Positions 20,181 to 28,539 of a DNA stretch of 64,000 bases are shown in pieces. The notes beneath the pieces were generated by a model. That model saw nothing but the letters and a program-made list of their open reading frames with translations. It was not told the DNA's origin and did not search any database. Source of the stretch: Niallia circulans (GTDB lineage Bacteria > Bacillota > Bacilli > Bacillales > Cytobacillaceae); NCBI RefSeq assembly GCF_003726095.1, contig NZ_CP026031.1, forward strand, positions 2,666,001 to 2,730,000, written 5' to 3'. The position numbers and the translations under genes were made by a program. Every line of letters starts with the position of its first letter. The first letter of the stretch is position 1.

Positions 20181-21044
20181 ATGGAATTATCAATCAATTC
20201 AACAAAGAAACTAAGCAATGGCGTAGAAATTCCGTATTTAGGTTTTGGCGTTTTCTTAGTAAAAGATCCAAAAGAATGTGAAGAAAGTGTCCTTACTGCC
20301 ATAAAAAATGGTTATCGTTCCATTGATACCGCTACAAGATATGAAAACGAAGAATTTGTAGGCAATGCGATAAAAGCTGCTGGTGTCTCTCGTGAGGAAT
20401 TGTTTATCACCACAAAAGTGTGGGTAACAGATTTTGGTTATGAAGAAACTAAGAAGGCATTTCATGAATCTTTAAAGAAGCTTCAGTTAGATTATTTAGA
20501 TCTTTATCTTATTCACTGGGCTGCACCAGGATTTGAAGAAACATGGAGAGCAATGGAAGATCTTTATGAAGAAGGGTTAGTTCGCGCAATTGGTGTATGC
20601 AACTTCCAAATCCATCATTTAGAAAAATTAGCGGAAACAGCAAGAATTACCCCTATGCTAAATCAAGTTGAGACACATCCTCTTTTCCAACAGGTGGAAC
20701 TAAGAAATTACTTAGCACAACACAATATTGCACATGAAGCTTGGGCTCCGCTTGGACAAGGTAAGAATGGATTATTCAATTTACCAGCTTTAACGGAGAT
20801 TGCTAAAAAACACAATAAAACAGTTGCTCAAGTAATTCTAAGATGGCATTTAGAACGTGATACCATCATTATTCCTAAATCTGTTCATGAGCATCGTATT
20901 ATAGAAAATGCTGATTTATTTGGTTTTGCACTTGATTCAGAAGATATAAAAACCATTACTTCCCTCGATACAAACGAACGGAGCTTTGGGAATCCTGATG
21001 ATATCGAACGGTTTAAAGCAATGCAGGAAGCTGCTTCAAAATAA
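20181..21044 (+). CDS. Aldo/keto reductase (YtbE/YvgN type)
   Basis: 287 residues, AKR5 group. Catalytic tetrad: Asp and Tyr in DTATRYENE (the motif usually reads DTAxxYxNE), Lys in FITTKVW, His in DLYLIHW. The NADPH-binding C-terminus contains IIIPKSV. Reduces small aldehydes such as methylglyoxal with NADPH; the exact substrate is unknown. Good ribosome site GAGGTGAAAAG. Placed after katA and the repeat array as a single gene. Confidence 0.9.
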   Translation: MELSINSTKKLSNGVEIPYLGFGVFLVKDPKECEESVLTAIKNGYRSIDTATRYENEEFVGNAIKAAGVSREELFITTKVWVTDFGYEETKKAFHESLKKLQLDYLDLYLIHWAAPGFEETWRAMEDLYEEGLVRAIGVCNFQIHHLEKLAETARITPMLNQVETHPLFQQVELRNYLAQHNIAHEAWAPLGQGKNGLFNLPALTEIAKKHNKTVAQVILRWHLERDTIIIPKSVHEHRIIENADLFGFALDSEDIKTITSLDTNERSFGNPDDIERFKAMQEAASK

Positions 21045-21071
21045 TGTCCCTATATTTAGTCTATTATAGAA

Positions 21072-21098
21072 TGGTAGGAGGCGTATAACCTCCTACCA
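21072..21098. terminator. Hairpin between convergent genes
   Basis: TGGTAGGAGG (21072-21081) and CCTCCTACCA (21089-21098), 7-nt loop. It lies between the aldo/keto reductase and the convergent GH4-transporter operon; no strong T tract on either side, so possibly a weak bidirectional terminator. Confidence 0.5.
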
Positions 21099-21199
21099 CT
21101 CTACCAAACACAATATAGTTCTGTGCATTTATCAGCAGAAGATTTTACAGGAGCTTAAGATATATTAAAACAAACAATCAAATTATTAACCCCATATAC

Positions 21200-22084
21200 T
21201 TATCCCTTCATGCCTGTTATGGATATTCCTTCAATAATATGACGCTGTGCAATAATATACACAATTAATACTGGAATAATAGATATGACTGTACCTGCCA
21301 TCATTAACGACCAGTCAGCTGTATATAACCCTTTGAAAGAATTTAATAATAAAGGCACAGTAAAGTTCTCAGGAGAATTCAGATATATCAAAGGATCAAG
21401 AAAGTTATTCCAAGATTGCATAAAAGTAAAAATACCAATGGCAGCTAAAGCAGGTCGAAGTAATGGCAATATGATATTCCAATATATTCGAACATATCCT
21501 GCACCGTCCATAATAGCTGCCTCTTCTAACTCTTTTGGAATCCCCATAACAAATTGTCTTAATAAAAATACTGCAAAAGCATTAAATAGTGCTCCTGGTA
21601 CAATTAATGTTAAATGAGTATCTAACCAACCTAATTTATCCATTACCAAATATAAAGGAATCATTGTAACCTGCTTTGGTATCATCATCGTAGCCAGAAA
21701 TAAAATAAAAAGAAGATTGGCACCTTTAAAATTAATTTTTGCAAAGGCATAAGCTGCCATTGAAGCAGTGAATAATGTAAAGCCCACGATAATAACAGTA
21801 ATATAAAAGCTATTAAAATACGCTAAATTAAAGGGCATTGCCTGTAAAGAATTAAGAAAATTACTCCAAACAAAAGGGTCAGGAATCCATTTTGGCGGAA
21901 TAACAAATATTTGGGACATATCCTTTAAGGAACTAAGGATCGTCCAAATAAACGGGAATATCATCACTAATGCACCAAATCCTAATACAAAATGCAGAAC
22001 TAATTTTGGCATAAATGTTCGTCTCTTACGTGCTTTTGGGATGTCAAAGTTAGTACCAGTATTTAATTCATATTTATTCTCCAT
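21200..22084 (-). CDS. ABC sugar transporter permease, MalG type
   Basis: 294 residues, six helices and the CUT1 EAA loop ELEEAAIMDGAGYVRIYW. The first codons overlap the end of the MalF-type permease gene, so they are translationally coupled. Last gene of the GH4 operon; the ATPase must come from elsewhere (MsmX-like). Same subfamily as MsmG/AmyC. Confidence 0.9.
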   Translation of the reverse strand: MENKYELNTGTNFDIPKARKRRTFMPKLVLHFVLGFGALVMIFPFIWTILSSLKDMSQIFVIPPKWIPDPFVWSNFLNSLQAMPFNLAYFNSFYITVIIVGFTLFTASMAAYAFAKINFKGANLLFILFLATMMIPKQVTMIPLYLVMDKLGWLDTHLTLIVPGALFNAFAVFLLRQFVMGIPKELEEAAIMDGAGYVRIYWNIILPLLRPALAAIGIFTFMQSWNNFLDPLIYLNSPENFTVPLLLNSFKGLYTADWSLMMAGTVISIIPVLIVYIIAQRHIIEGISITGMKG

Positions 22085-22955
22085 AAAACACCCACCTTTT
22101 TTGAAATTTAAATTGGATAAGTGTAAAGATTAAAATAATAACGAATAATATCATGGAAGCAGCGGCACTCTTTCCCATCGTAAAATCAACAAATGCCTGA
22201 TCATAAATGTGGAAGACAATGGTATAACTTGCCTTTGCAGGTCCACCATTTGTCATAACAAATGCTTGGTCAAATACTTGGAAGGAAGAAATGATGGTCA
22301 TGATTGTTACAAAAAAGGTAGTTGGTGTTAGTAATGGTAACGTTATGTGCCTAAATTTCTGAATAGCATTTGCCCCATCCATTTCTGCAGCTTCATAATA
22401 GCTCCTTGATATGCCTTGTAGTCCTGCCAAGAAAATTACCATGTTATATCCAATTCCCCACCATATACTTAATAATGCAATGGAAGGTATTACCCACTTA
22501 GTATCAGTTAACCAATGAGGTCCAGTTATCCCAATATAGGATAACAATTCGTTTAAAATACCGAAATCTCCATTTAGAATCCACATAAATATTATCCCTA
22601 CAGAAACTGAACTTGTTACTACAGGCATAAAGAAAAAGACACGGTAGATTGCTTTACCTTTTACTTTATTAAGGGCAACAGCTAAAATTAGCGCTAACGC
22701 AATTCCAATAGGTACAACTAAAAACATATAATAGATTGTATTAACCATTGCCTTCCAAAAATCAGGGTTATTTATTTGATTAATATAATTAGATATTCCA
22801 ATAAAGCTGCTACTCCCAAATCCACTCCAGTCTGTAAAGCTTAAATAAAAGGCATAGATTAATGGAACTAACGAAAAAAACAGCAACCCTAATAACTGAG
22901 GACTAATAAAAAGAAAACCCCATAAATTCGCATTTTTTCTAGCCAACTGCCCCAC
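22074..22955 (-). CDS. ABC sugar transporter permease, MalF type
   Basis: 293 residues, six helices and the EAA loop YYEAAEMDGANAIQKFR. The GTG at 22955 is one base from AAAGGGG; an in-frame TTG at 22946 has better spacing and may be the true start. Follows the binding-protein gene after a strong hairpin that probably lowers permease expression. MsmF/AmyD subfamily. Confidence 0.88.
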   Translation of the reverse strand: MGQLARKNANLWGFLFISPQLLGLLFFSLVPLIYAFYLSFTDWSGFGSSSFIGISNYINQINNPDFWKAMVNTIYYMFLVVPIGIALALILAVALNKVKGKAIYRVFFFMPVVTSSVSVGIIFMWILNGDFGILNELLSYIGITGPHWLTDTKWVIPSIALLSIWWGIGYNMVIFLAGLQGISRSYYEAAEMDGANAIQKFRHITLPLLTPTTFFVTIMTIISSFQVFDQAFVMTNGGPAKASYTIVFHIYDQAFVDFTMGKSAAASMILFVIILIFTLIQFKFQKRWVFYGE

Positions 22956-22970
22956 ACCCCTTTAGGAAAA

Positions 22971-23000
22971 TATACCAAGAAGGTTTATCTTCTTGGTATA
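22971..23000 (-). terminator. Intra-operon attenuator hairpin
   Basis: TATACCAAGAAG (22971-22982) and CTTCTTGGTATA (22989-23000) make a perfect 12-bp stem with a 6-nt loop between the binding-protein stop and the permease start. Such hairpins stabilise the binding-protein mRNA or reduce read-through. Confidence 0.7.
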
Positions 23001-23024
23001 TTCTCTCTTTTTAGAAAGATAGAA

Positions 23025-24338
23025 TTATTTATCCACATACTGATTAATTATCTTAATTACCTTATCAATAGTAGTATCAGCGTCTTCTTTACCAAGGAAC
23101 ATTAAGTCAATTGTCTCCGATATTTCAGTCGTTAATCCTGCAAATTGGGCATCACGTGCAAAGTTTGAACCATGTGTAAAACCATTATTCCGCCCATCAA
23201 ATAAATACTCCATATGTTTTTCACTATTACCTTCTAATGCATTTTCATCTGCGGCAGGAAGAGATGGGAGTGCATTTCCGCCTTTACCAGTTCTTGCTTC
23301 TTGCCCTTCTTTACCAACATAATAAGATACAAATTTCATCGCTTCTTCCAAATGTTCACTTTTCTTATTTACTGACATATATGCCACTGGTACACTTACC
23401 ATTTCTTGTTTTTCTTTGGTGTTACTCGGAAAATAGATATAATCGTAATCTAAACTAGGATTTTGATCGAATTGGGGAGTAAACCAGCGACCACCTGCTA
23501 CCATACCTACTTGATTAGACATAAACATGGCATCAACCCCTTGACCTTGTGGTAGCGAACCTGCATATACTGCATTTCCATTGGAAACTAAATCATGTAA
23601 AAAATGAAAGGTTTCCTTCGCTTTCTCATTTTCTGGTAATACAAAATTACCTTTTTGATCAAAGATTCTTCCTCCATTTGACCAAATCCAGCTATACCAA
23701 TGCCCCTGCCAGTTTTCCATAATCAATCCTTCTTTTCCGGATTCCTTAATCTTACTAGTAACTTCAATAAATGTATCCCAGTTCCAATTGCCCTCCTCAT
23801 AATATTCTTGTGGCGTTTTTAGACCAGCCTCTTTAAAAATGGTCTTATTATAATAGATAACCATCGGGTTTGCATCTGGAGCAACTCCATAGGTAATTCC
23901 GTCTTGTCTTGCTGGACCAAATAATCCTTCAGGAAACTCCTTTAAGTTCACATAACTTGCTTCACTATTAAAAAAATCATCCAATGGTTGTACCACATCT
24001 GCCTCTATCATTTGCGGCATAGTTGGCTCATGTGCATAAAACACATCTGGCCCCTTACTCCCTTGTAAAGAAGTCATTAGCTTTTGATCATACTGATCAC
24101 TTGAAACTGGAACTAGTTTCACCTTAATATTAGGGTTTTTATCCATAAACCCATCAATTGCTTTCTGATAAACTTTTAATTCTGCAGGATTTCCCCATGC
24201 TTGCATCGTTAATTGAATTGATTTTCCATTTCCTGAACTGGTTTTACCACTGGAAGTACTATTATTGCTGCAACCGATTACAATAAACATAACTAAAAGT
24301 ATCCAAATCCCACTTTTAATTGGATTACTAATTTTCAT
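23025..24338 (-). CDS. ABC sugar-binding lipoprotein
   Basis: 437 residues. Lipoprotein signal WILLVMFIVIGC with the Cys near residue 23, a Ser/Gly linker, then a family 1 solute-binding fold (NIKVKLVPVSSDQYDQKL, KGPDVFYAHEPTMPQMIE). Captures an oligosaccharide for the two permeases downstream. Lies 37 bp after the GH4 gene, so the same transcript is expected. Confidence 0.9.
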   Translation of the reverse strand: MKISNPIKSGIWILLVMFIVIGCSNNSTSSGKTSSGNGKSIQLTMQAWGNPAELKVYQKAIDGFMDKNPNIKVKLVPVSSDQYDQKLMTSLQGSKGPDVFYAHEPTMPQMIEADVVQPLDDFFNSEASYVNLKEFPEGLFGPARQDGITYGVAPDANPMVIYYNKTIFKEAGLKTPQEYYEEGNWNWDTFIEVTSKIKESGKEGLIMENWQGHWYSWIWSNGGRIFDQKGNFVLPENEKAKETFHFLHDLVSNGNAVYAGSLPQGQGVDAMFMSNQVGMVAGGRWFTPQFDQNPSLDYDYIYFPSNTKEKQEMVSVPVAYMSVNKKSEHLEEAMKFVSYYVGKEGQEARTGKGGNALPSLPAADENALEGNSEKHMEYLFDGRNNGFTHGSNFARDAQFAGLTTEISETIDLMFLGKEDADTTIDKVIKIINQYVDK

Positions 24339-24375
24339 CTAGTTACCTCCCAACTTATAGTTACCGTTAACTAAA

Positions 24376-25893
24376 CTATAACTCCTTTATCTGCTTACTT
24401 ACGGGGCGTTCTTTTGCTTTATCTGCTTCCCCTGCATTTTTATTTGCAGCTTCCCTATCCTTCTCCATTTCTTCAATTGTTTTTACTTTTAATCTTGCGG
24501 CTCCTCGATATTCTTTTGTTGGTAAAAGATTACCAGATTTTAATCTAATTTTCGCTTCTGCAATTGCTTCTGAATATTGAGAAAGCCATTCTTCTTGCGC
24601 AACTAATAATTCATCAACCATCTGCCATATTTCTTTCGGATTACAAACCGCGCCAATAAGTGGATCCATCATCATCGCTTGACGTAATAATTGATCATCC
24701 CCACTCACTGCAGCTTCCACTGCCAATCGTTGTACCGAAATACTCACATTACATACTGCTGCACATCCGAGTGGTAATTCTCCAACTAGAGGCATATTAA
24801 TACCATTTCTATCTACATAGCCTGGTGCTTCGATAATTGCGTCATCTGGAAGGTTTGAAATAACTCCATTGTTAACCATATTAAAGTGGCCCCGATACAC
24901 TCTCCCTGTTTCAAGTCCTTCTAAAATATAGGAACCATGCTCTTCACTTCTATTCTCTTGTTTATATTCAAGAGCAGGATCCTTTAACCAATTAGGAAAA
25001 TCAGTTTTAAACCAAGTGCGCCCTTCTGTACAAACCCTTAAATACCCTCCAGTTTCTCCGTTAATCCATGACCCTAAATCAATCCATTCCCTTATTTCTT
25101 CTGGTCTTTTTCGATACCATGGAACATACTCACTGAGATGCCCATTGGACTCTGTACTGTAATAACCGAATCTGCGTAGCATATCAATCCTTACTTTTTC
25201 TGTTTGGCTGTATTCTGGATGATTTTCAAAAGCAGTCAATAGTTTACTAGTTTGATCCTGTCCCTTATAGCTCACCTTGATATACCAAGTTTGATGATTA
25301 ATACCAGCACAAATAATATCAAGGTCATTTTTGTCTATTCCCAATACATTGGCGATTTGTCTATGCCCGCCTTGTACACCATGACATAAGCCAATAGTTC
25401 GGATACCACCATATTTATTACAAGCCCATGTTATCATCGCCATCGGATTTGCATAGTTTAATAGAAGACAATCCTCTTCTGCCACCTCTTTAATATCTTT
25501 GCAAATTTCTAACATTTCAGCTATTCCTCGTTGACCATACATAATTCCTCCAGCACTTAATGTATCACCAACGCATTGATCTATTCCGTATTTCAATGGT
25601 ATCTCAATATCTTTTTGAAATGCAGACAGTCCTCCAATACGAACCACATTAAAAATATACTTTGCACCCAACAACGCTTCTCTGCGATTAGTGGTAGAAT
25701 GAATAGTGATTTTCAAACCATTTTCATTAATGTCACGTTGGCATAGTTGCGTTACCATAGCCAAATTATCTTGATTTATGTCAGTAAAAGATACTTCCAT
25801 GTTTCTAAACTCTGGTACAGAGAGTAAATCTCTTAATAGACCTCTAGTAAAACCAATGCTTCCAGCGCCTATAAATGTAACTTTAAATGCCAT
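24376..25893 (-). CDS. Glycoside hydrolase family 4, probable alpha-galactosidase
   Basis: 505 residues, NAD+ and metal-dependent GH4 enzyme. NAD-binding VTFIGAGSIGFTRGLL at the N-terminus, LNYANPMAM, and the metal-ligand motif GLCHGVQGGHRQ with catalytic Cys-His. GH4 members split by the bases after CH: alpha-galactosidases usually read CHS, some glucosidases and galacturonidases CHG, so substrate is unsettled between MelA-like and related activities. The C-terminal roughly 60 residues are an extra Lys/Glu-rich tail relative to MelA (432). First gene of the transporter operon behind a cre-like site. Confidence 0.85.
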   Translation of the reverse strand: MAFKVTFIGAGSIGFTRGLLRDLLSVPEFRNMEVSFTDINQDNLAMVTQLCQRDINENGLKITIHSTTNRREALLGAKYIFNVVRIGGLSAFQKDIEIPLKYGIDQCVGDTLSAGGIMYGQRGIAEMLEICKDIKEVAEEDCLLLNYANPMAMITWACNKYGGIRTIGLCHGVQGGHRQIANVLGIDKNDLDIICAGINHQTWYIKVSYKGQDQTSKLLTAFENHPEYSQTEKVRIDMLRRFGYYSTESNGHLSEYVPWYRKRPEEIREWIDLGSWINGETGGYLRVCTEGRTWFKTDFPNWLKDPALEYKQENRSEEHGSYILEGLETGRVYRGHFNMVNNGVISNLPDDAIIEAPGYVDRNGINMPLVGELPLGCAAVCNVSISVQRLAVEAAVSGDDQLLRQAMMMDPLIGAVCNPKEIWQMVDELLVAQEEWLSQYSEAIAEAKIRLKSGNLLPTKEYRGAARLKVKTIEEMEKDREAANKNAGEADKAKERPVSKQIKEL

Positions 25894-25935
25894 TTTAACC
25901 CTCCTTTTCGTTATATTTATGTTAACATCGGCAAA

Positions 25936-25950
25936 ATGTAAACGCTTTAA
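25936..25950 (-). promoter_or_regulatory. cre-like site before the GH4 operon
   Basis: Core TTAAAGCGTTTACA on the minus strand has one mismatch to TGWAANCGNTNWCA. It is 44-58 bp upstream of the GH4 start codon. Confidence 0.6.
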
Positions 25951-26002
25951 AAAATCTCATCTCTTCTTTAGATTTTTGTGTACTATTCTAACCTGTTAAA
26001 AT

Positions 26003-26881
26003 TTAGTCTATGATCCCCTTCTTTCTTAGCGCTGAAGGAGTTATACCAATATGCTTTTTAAATACCTTGCTAAAATATTGACTACTATTCATCCCAATAA
26101 AACTAGCAACTTTCGTGATCGGTATATCCGTTTGTGTAATAAGCATTTTTGCTTTCTCTATTCTAATCTTGGTTAAGTAATCAATGATGGTACATCCCAT
26201 TGCCTTCTTAAAAATTCGATGGATATAGTTAGGGTGAAGGTGAGTAATAGCAGACAGCTGCTCTATTCTTATATCATAATCATAATTCTCATGAAGATAT
26301 TCAATTACCTTTTTTAAATATGGATTCGATAGCTGTGTGGATTCATTTTTAGCTTGTACTACATTTCTTGCAATAAGTAATAATAACTGGGTAAAAAGTA
26401 TATGAACCATTAAATAATTGTCGCTTGTATCATTCATCTGACTGTCTAACTCCAACACTAGATTTCTTAATGAGTGAAAAACACCGTTTCTATCTTTCAA
26501 AAAATGATAGGCCTCTTTCATTACTAGTAATTCTTGTAATTCTTTGCTTTCTTCTGCAAGCTCATTAATAGGAGGAAATGTACGATTCATTTCAGTTAAT
26601 GCGAATTCCAAATTCAACATTCTACAAGGCTTATTTTTTTCAACAATCAAACGGTGGGGTACATCACTATCAATAAATATAAATTGGTGCTTTTTCATTT
26701 GAAAATCTTGCCTTTCTACCTCCACCCGGCATTCACCAGATATAACATACATAATTTCCATAGAAGAATGCGTATGATAGGCCATATAAAATCCATCCCA
26801 CTCTTTGAAGTAATAAGCAGTAACCTTAGGATGGTAACCTTTACTGCTACTAATTTGATATAAACTACCTGAGTTTATCAT
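26003..26881 (-). CDS. AraC-family regulator with cupin sensor domain
   Basis: 292 residues. N-terminal cupin (YHTHSSMEIMYVISGEC, then QFIFIDSDVPHRL) for sugar binding and two C-terminal helix-turn-helix units ending SQYFSKVFKKHIGITPSALRKKG. ATG 26881 follows GGGAGGAATACATA. It lies immediately upstream of the GH4-ABC operon in the same orientation, so it most likely activates it (MsmR/RafR-like role). Confidence 0.9.
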   Translation of the reverse strand: MINSGSLYQISSSKGYHPKVTAYYFKEWDGFYMAYHTHSSMEIMYVISGECRVEVERQDFQMKKHQFIFIDSDVPHRLIVEKNKPCRMLNLEFALTEMNRTFPPINELAEESKELQELLVMKEAYHFLKDRNGVFHSLRNLVLELDSQMNDTSDNYLMVHILFTQLLLLIARNVVQAKNESTQLSNPYLKKVIEYLHENYDYDIRIEQLSAITHLHPNYIHRIFKKAMGCTIIDYLTKIRIEKAKMLITQTDIPITKVASFIGMNSSQYFSKVFKKHIGITPSALRKKGIID

Positions 26882-27585
26882 TATGTATTCCTCCCTCATT
26901 ATTTTTTAAATAAAGAAGACAGACAGTTACCTTTTGAAGCTGTTTTTCTATGCTTATTAATTCTTTTAAATTTAAATCGCTAATTATTTCTAGAAAATTT
27001 TAAATTTTCCCTTTATCCTTATTTTTATCCTAACTTAAAAAAAGAAAAGGGAATCATAAGCTAATAGTGAATAAAAAATGGGAAGAACAAAAAGAATATA
27101 CTAAACGGATAGGTTCCAGAAGTAGCTACAAAGTATTTGAATAATTATCTTTATCAAGCTATTTTTCTCGTTATTTCCTAAACGTCTAAAGACGGAATTT
27201 ACCTGAATATGAACGAAATTCGTCTTAATCAAAAAAATAAATGGTAAATAGAATCAATGACTGGAAGATAGTTAGTTATTTTACATTGGAATCTATGAAT
27301 CAATTTATAAGACAAAATATATCTTTAAAGCAGATGTGAAAGTCATAAAAAGACTCCAATTGTATAGGAAGCACATATGCCCTTCTTAACAATTGGAGTT
27401 CTATTTATTTCTTACGGAAATATCCCCCAAAAAAACTACCTGTTCTTTAGATAAAATGATATTTCTATTTATTCACTCATAATCTCTACGTACAATAGAA
27501 TCTCTCTAATCGTTTTATCAATGTATTACTCCATTTTATAGTTACTTTTTATCCTTTAAATGCCCTCCACTAAATTTAATAACTA
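26882..27585. other. Gene-poor AT-rich stretch with one hairpin
   Basis: No supported gene. ACTCCAATTGT (27353-27363) pairs with ACAATTGGAGT (27389-27399) and is followed by T5 on the minus strand, a terminator for an untraced minus transcript, perhaps the broken membrane gene upstream. A 25-codon plus-strand open stretch near 27066-27143 has no ribosome site and is not called. Confidence 0.6.
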
Positions 27586-27868
27586 TTATGCTGAGAAAGC
27601 AAAAGCTATGAATATAAGGATAATTGAAAAAATATTATCCCTTGGTAATAATTTCAAAAACCATATTGAGAGAATTAATGTAGTCCAAATTAAACGATCT
27701 TCTAATGTTTCTTTATCTAACTTTTTTAAATTTAAATATATAAAAATATATAAAAGTGGTGGAAATATCAAGCCAAAAAATATGGACCAACCATTCTTAA
27801 ATACCAAGGTAGTTGTCGATCAATTTCTTTTAATTTTTGTTTTTTTCTTCATCTGGGTTTAACATCAT
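27586..27868 (-). pseudogene. Small membrane protein gene with a frameshift
   Basis: A start ATG at 27868 (repeated at 27865) sits 10 nt after AAAGGAGAGG and opens MMLNPDEEKKQKLKEIDRQL, but this frame ends soon after. The neighbouring frame continues with [17 protein letters not shown] and two to three hydrophobic helices ending at 27586. One missing base near 27810-27820 joins them into about 94 residues. I do not know the family. It is either a recently broken gene or a sequencing deletion. Confidence 0.5.
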
Positions 27869-28239
27869 TAAAACTATACCTCTCCTTTACCTAAAAGTGC
27901 ATTTAAAAACAATTTTTTCTATAAATTCACCACTAAAAATCTTAATCATGTAAATTTTTTATTATTTCAAAAAAATTTATATCTAAGATATGGAAAAATA
28001 GGAAGTTTTAAGATTAGATAAATTATTTATTGAGACGAATCTAAAAAATTTTCTTCGCTTGATCTATATCCATTCTTCATAGGATCATTCTTCAATATTA
28101 TACCAGATAAGAGTTTATTCTCTCTTTACTTAATGCAATTACTTGTTTACGAAAAGATATTAAAAATAAAACTGATCTAACCTTTAATAGCTGCGTGCTA
28201 TTCATTAAGAGGTAATATTTTGCAAAAAATTCTTAGAGT

Positions 28240-28286
28240 AAGTAAAAAAAGTGAAATCACACCCGGCGACTTCACTTTTTTTACTT
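28240..28286 (-). terminator. Terminator after the 41-residue ORF
   Basis: AAGTAAAAAAAGTGAA (28240-28255) and TTCACTTTTTTTACTT (28271-28286) form a 16-bp perfect stem. It lies 35 bp downstream of the small gene's stop. Confidence 0.8.
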
Positions 28287-28320
28287 AAAGAGACTTGTTC
28301 CAACCTATTTTCATCAAATT

Positions 28321-28446
28321 TTATTGCTTTTTATTAGTTGAAGCCCACTGGTTATCTGTTGCTGTTTTATGCTGCTTTTTATTTGTAACTTCTGTATTAG
28401 CAGTTGCCCATTGGTTATTTACTTCAGACTTTTTTTGCTTCGCCAT
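28321..28446 (-). CDS. Very small basic protein with internal repeat
   Basis: 41 residues, from ATG 28446 after CGGGAGGTAATGAATA, an excellent ribosome site, to TAA at 28321, followed by a strong terminator. The sequence is Lys/Asn/Gln/Thr-rich with a repeated core: NNQWATANTEVTNKKQ then DNQWASTNKKQ. No Cys, no hydrophobic segment. Size and composition recall small spore or stress proteins, but I do not recognise a family. Ribosome site, terminator and internal repeat together support a real gene. Confidence 0.65.
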   Translation of the reverse strand: MAKQKKSEVNNQWATANTEVTNKKQHKTATDNQWASTNKKQ

Positions 28447-28539
28447 TATTCATTACCTCCCGCTAGAAATAATTACGTACTATTCTAGTATGAGATAAAG
28501 TGGCAAAGATTATGAAGCAAATAGAAAATTGTTTTACTC

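Noticed and set aside
27560..27862. Plus-strand 100-codon ORF
   Set aside because: No ribosome site, and it lies opposite the better-supported frameshifted membrane gene.
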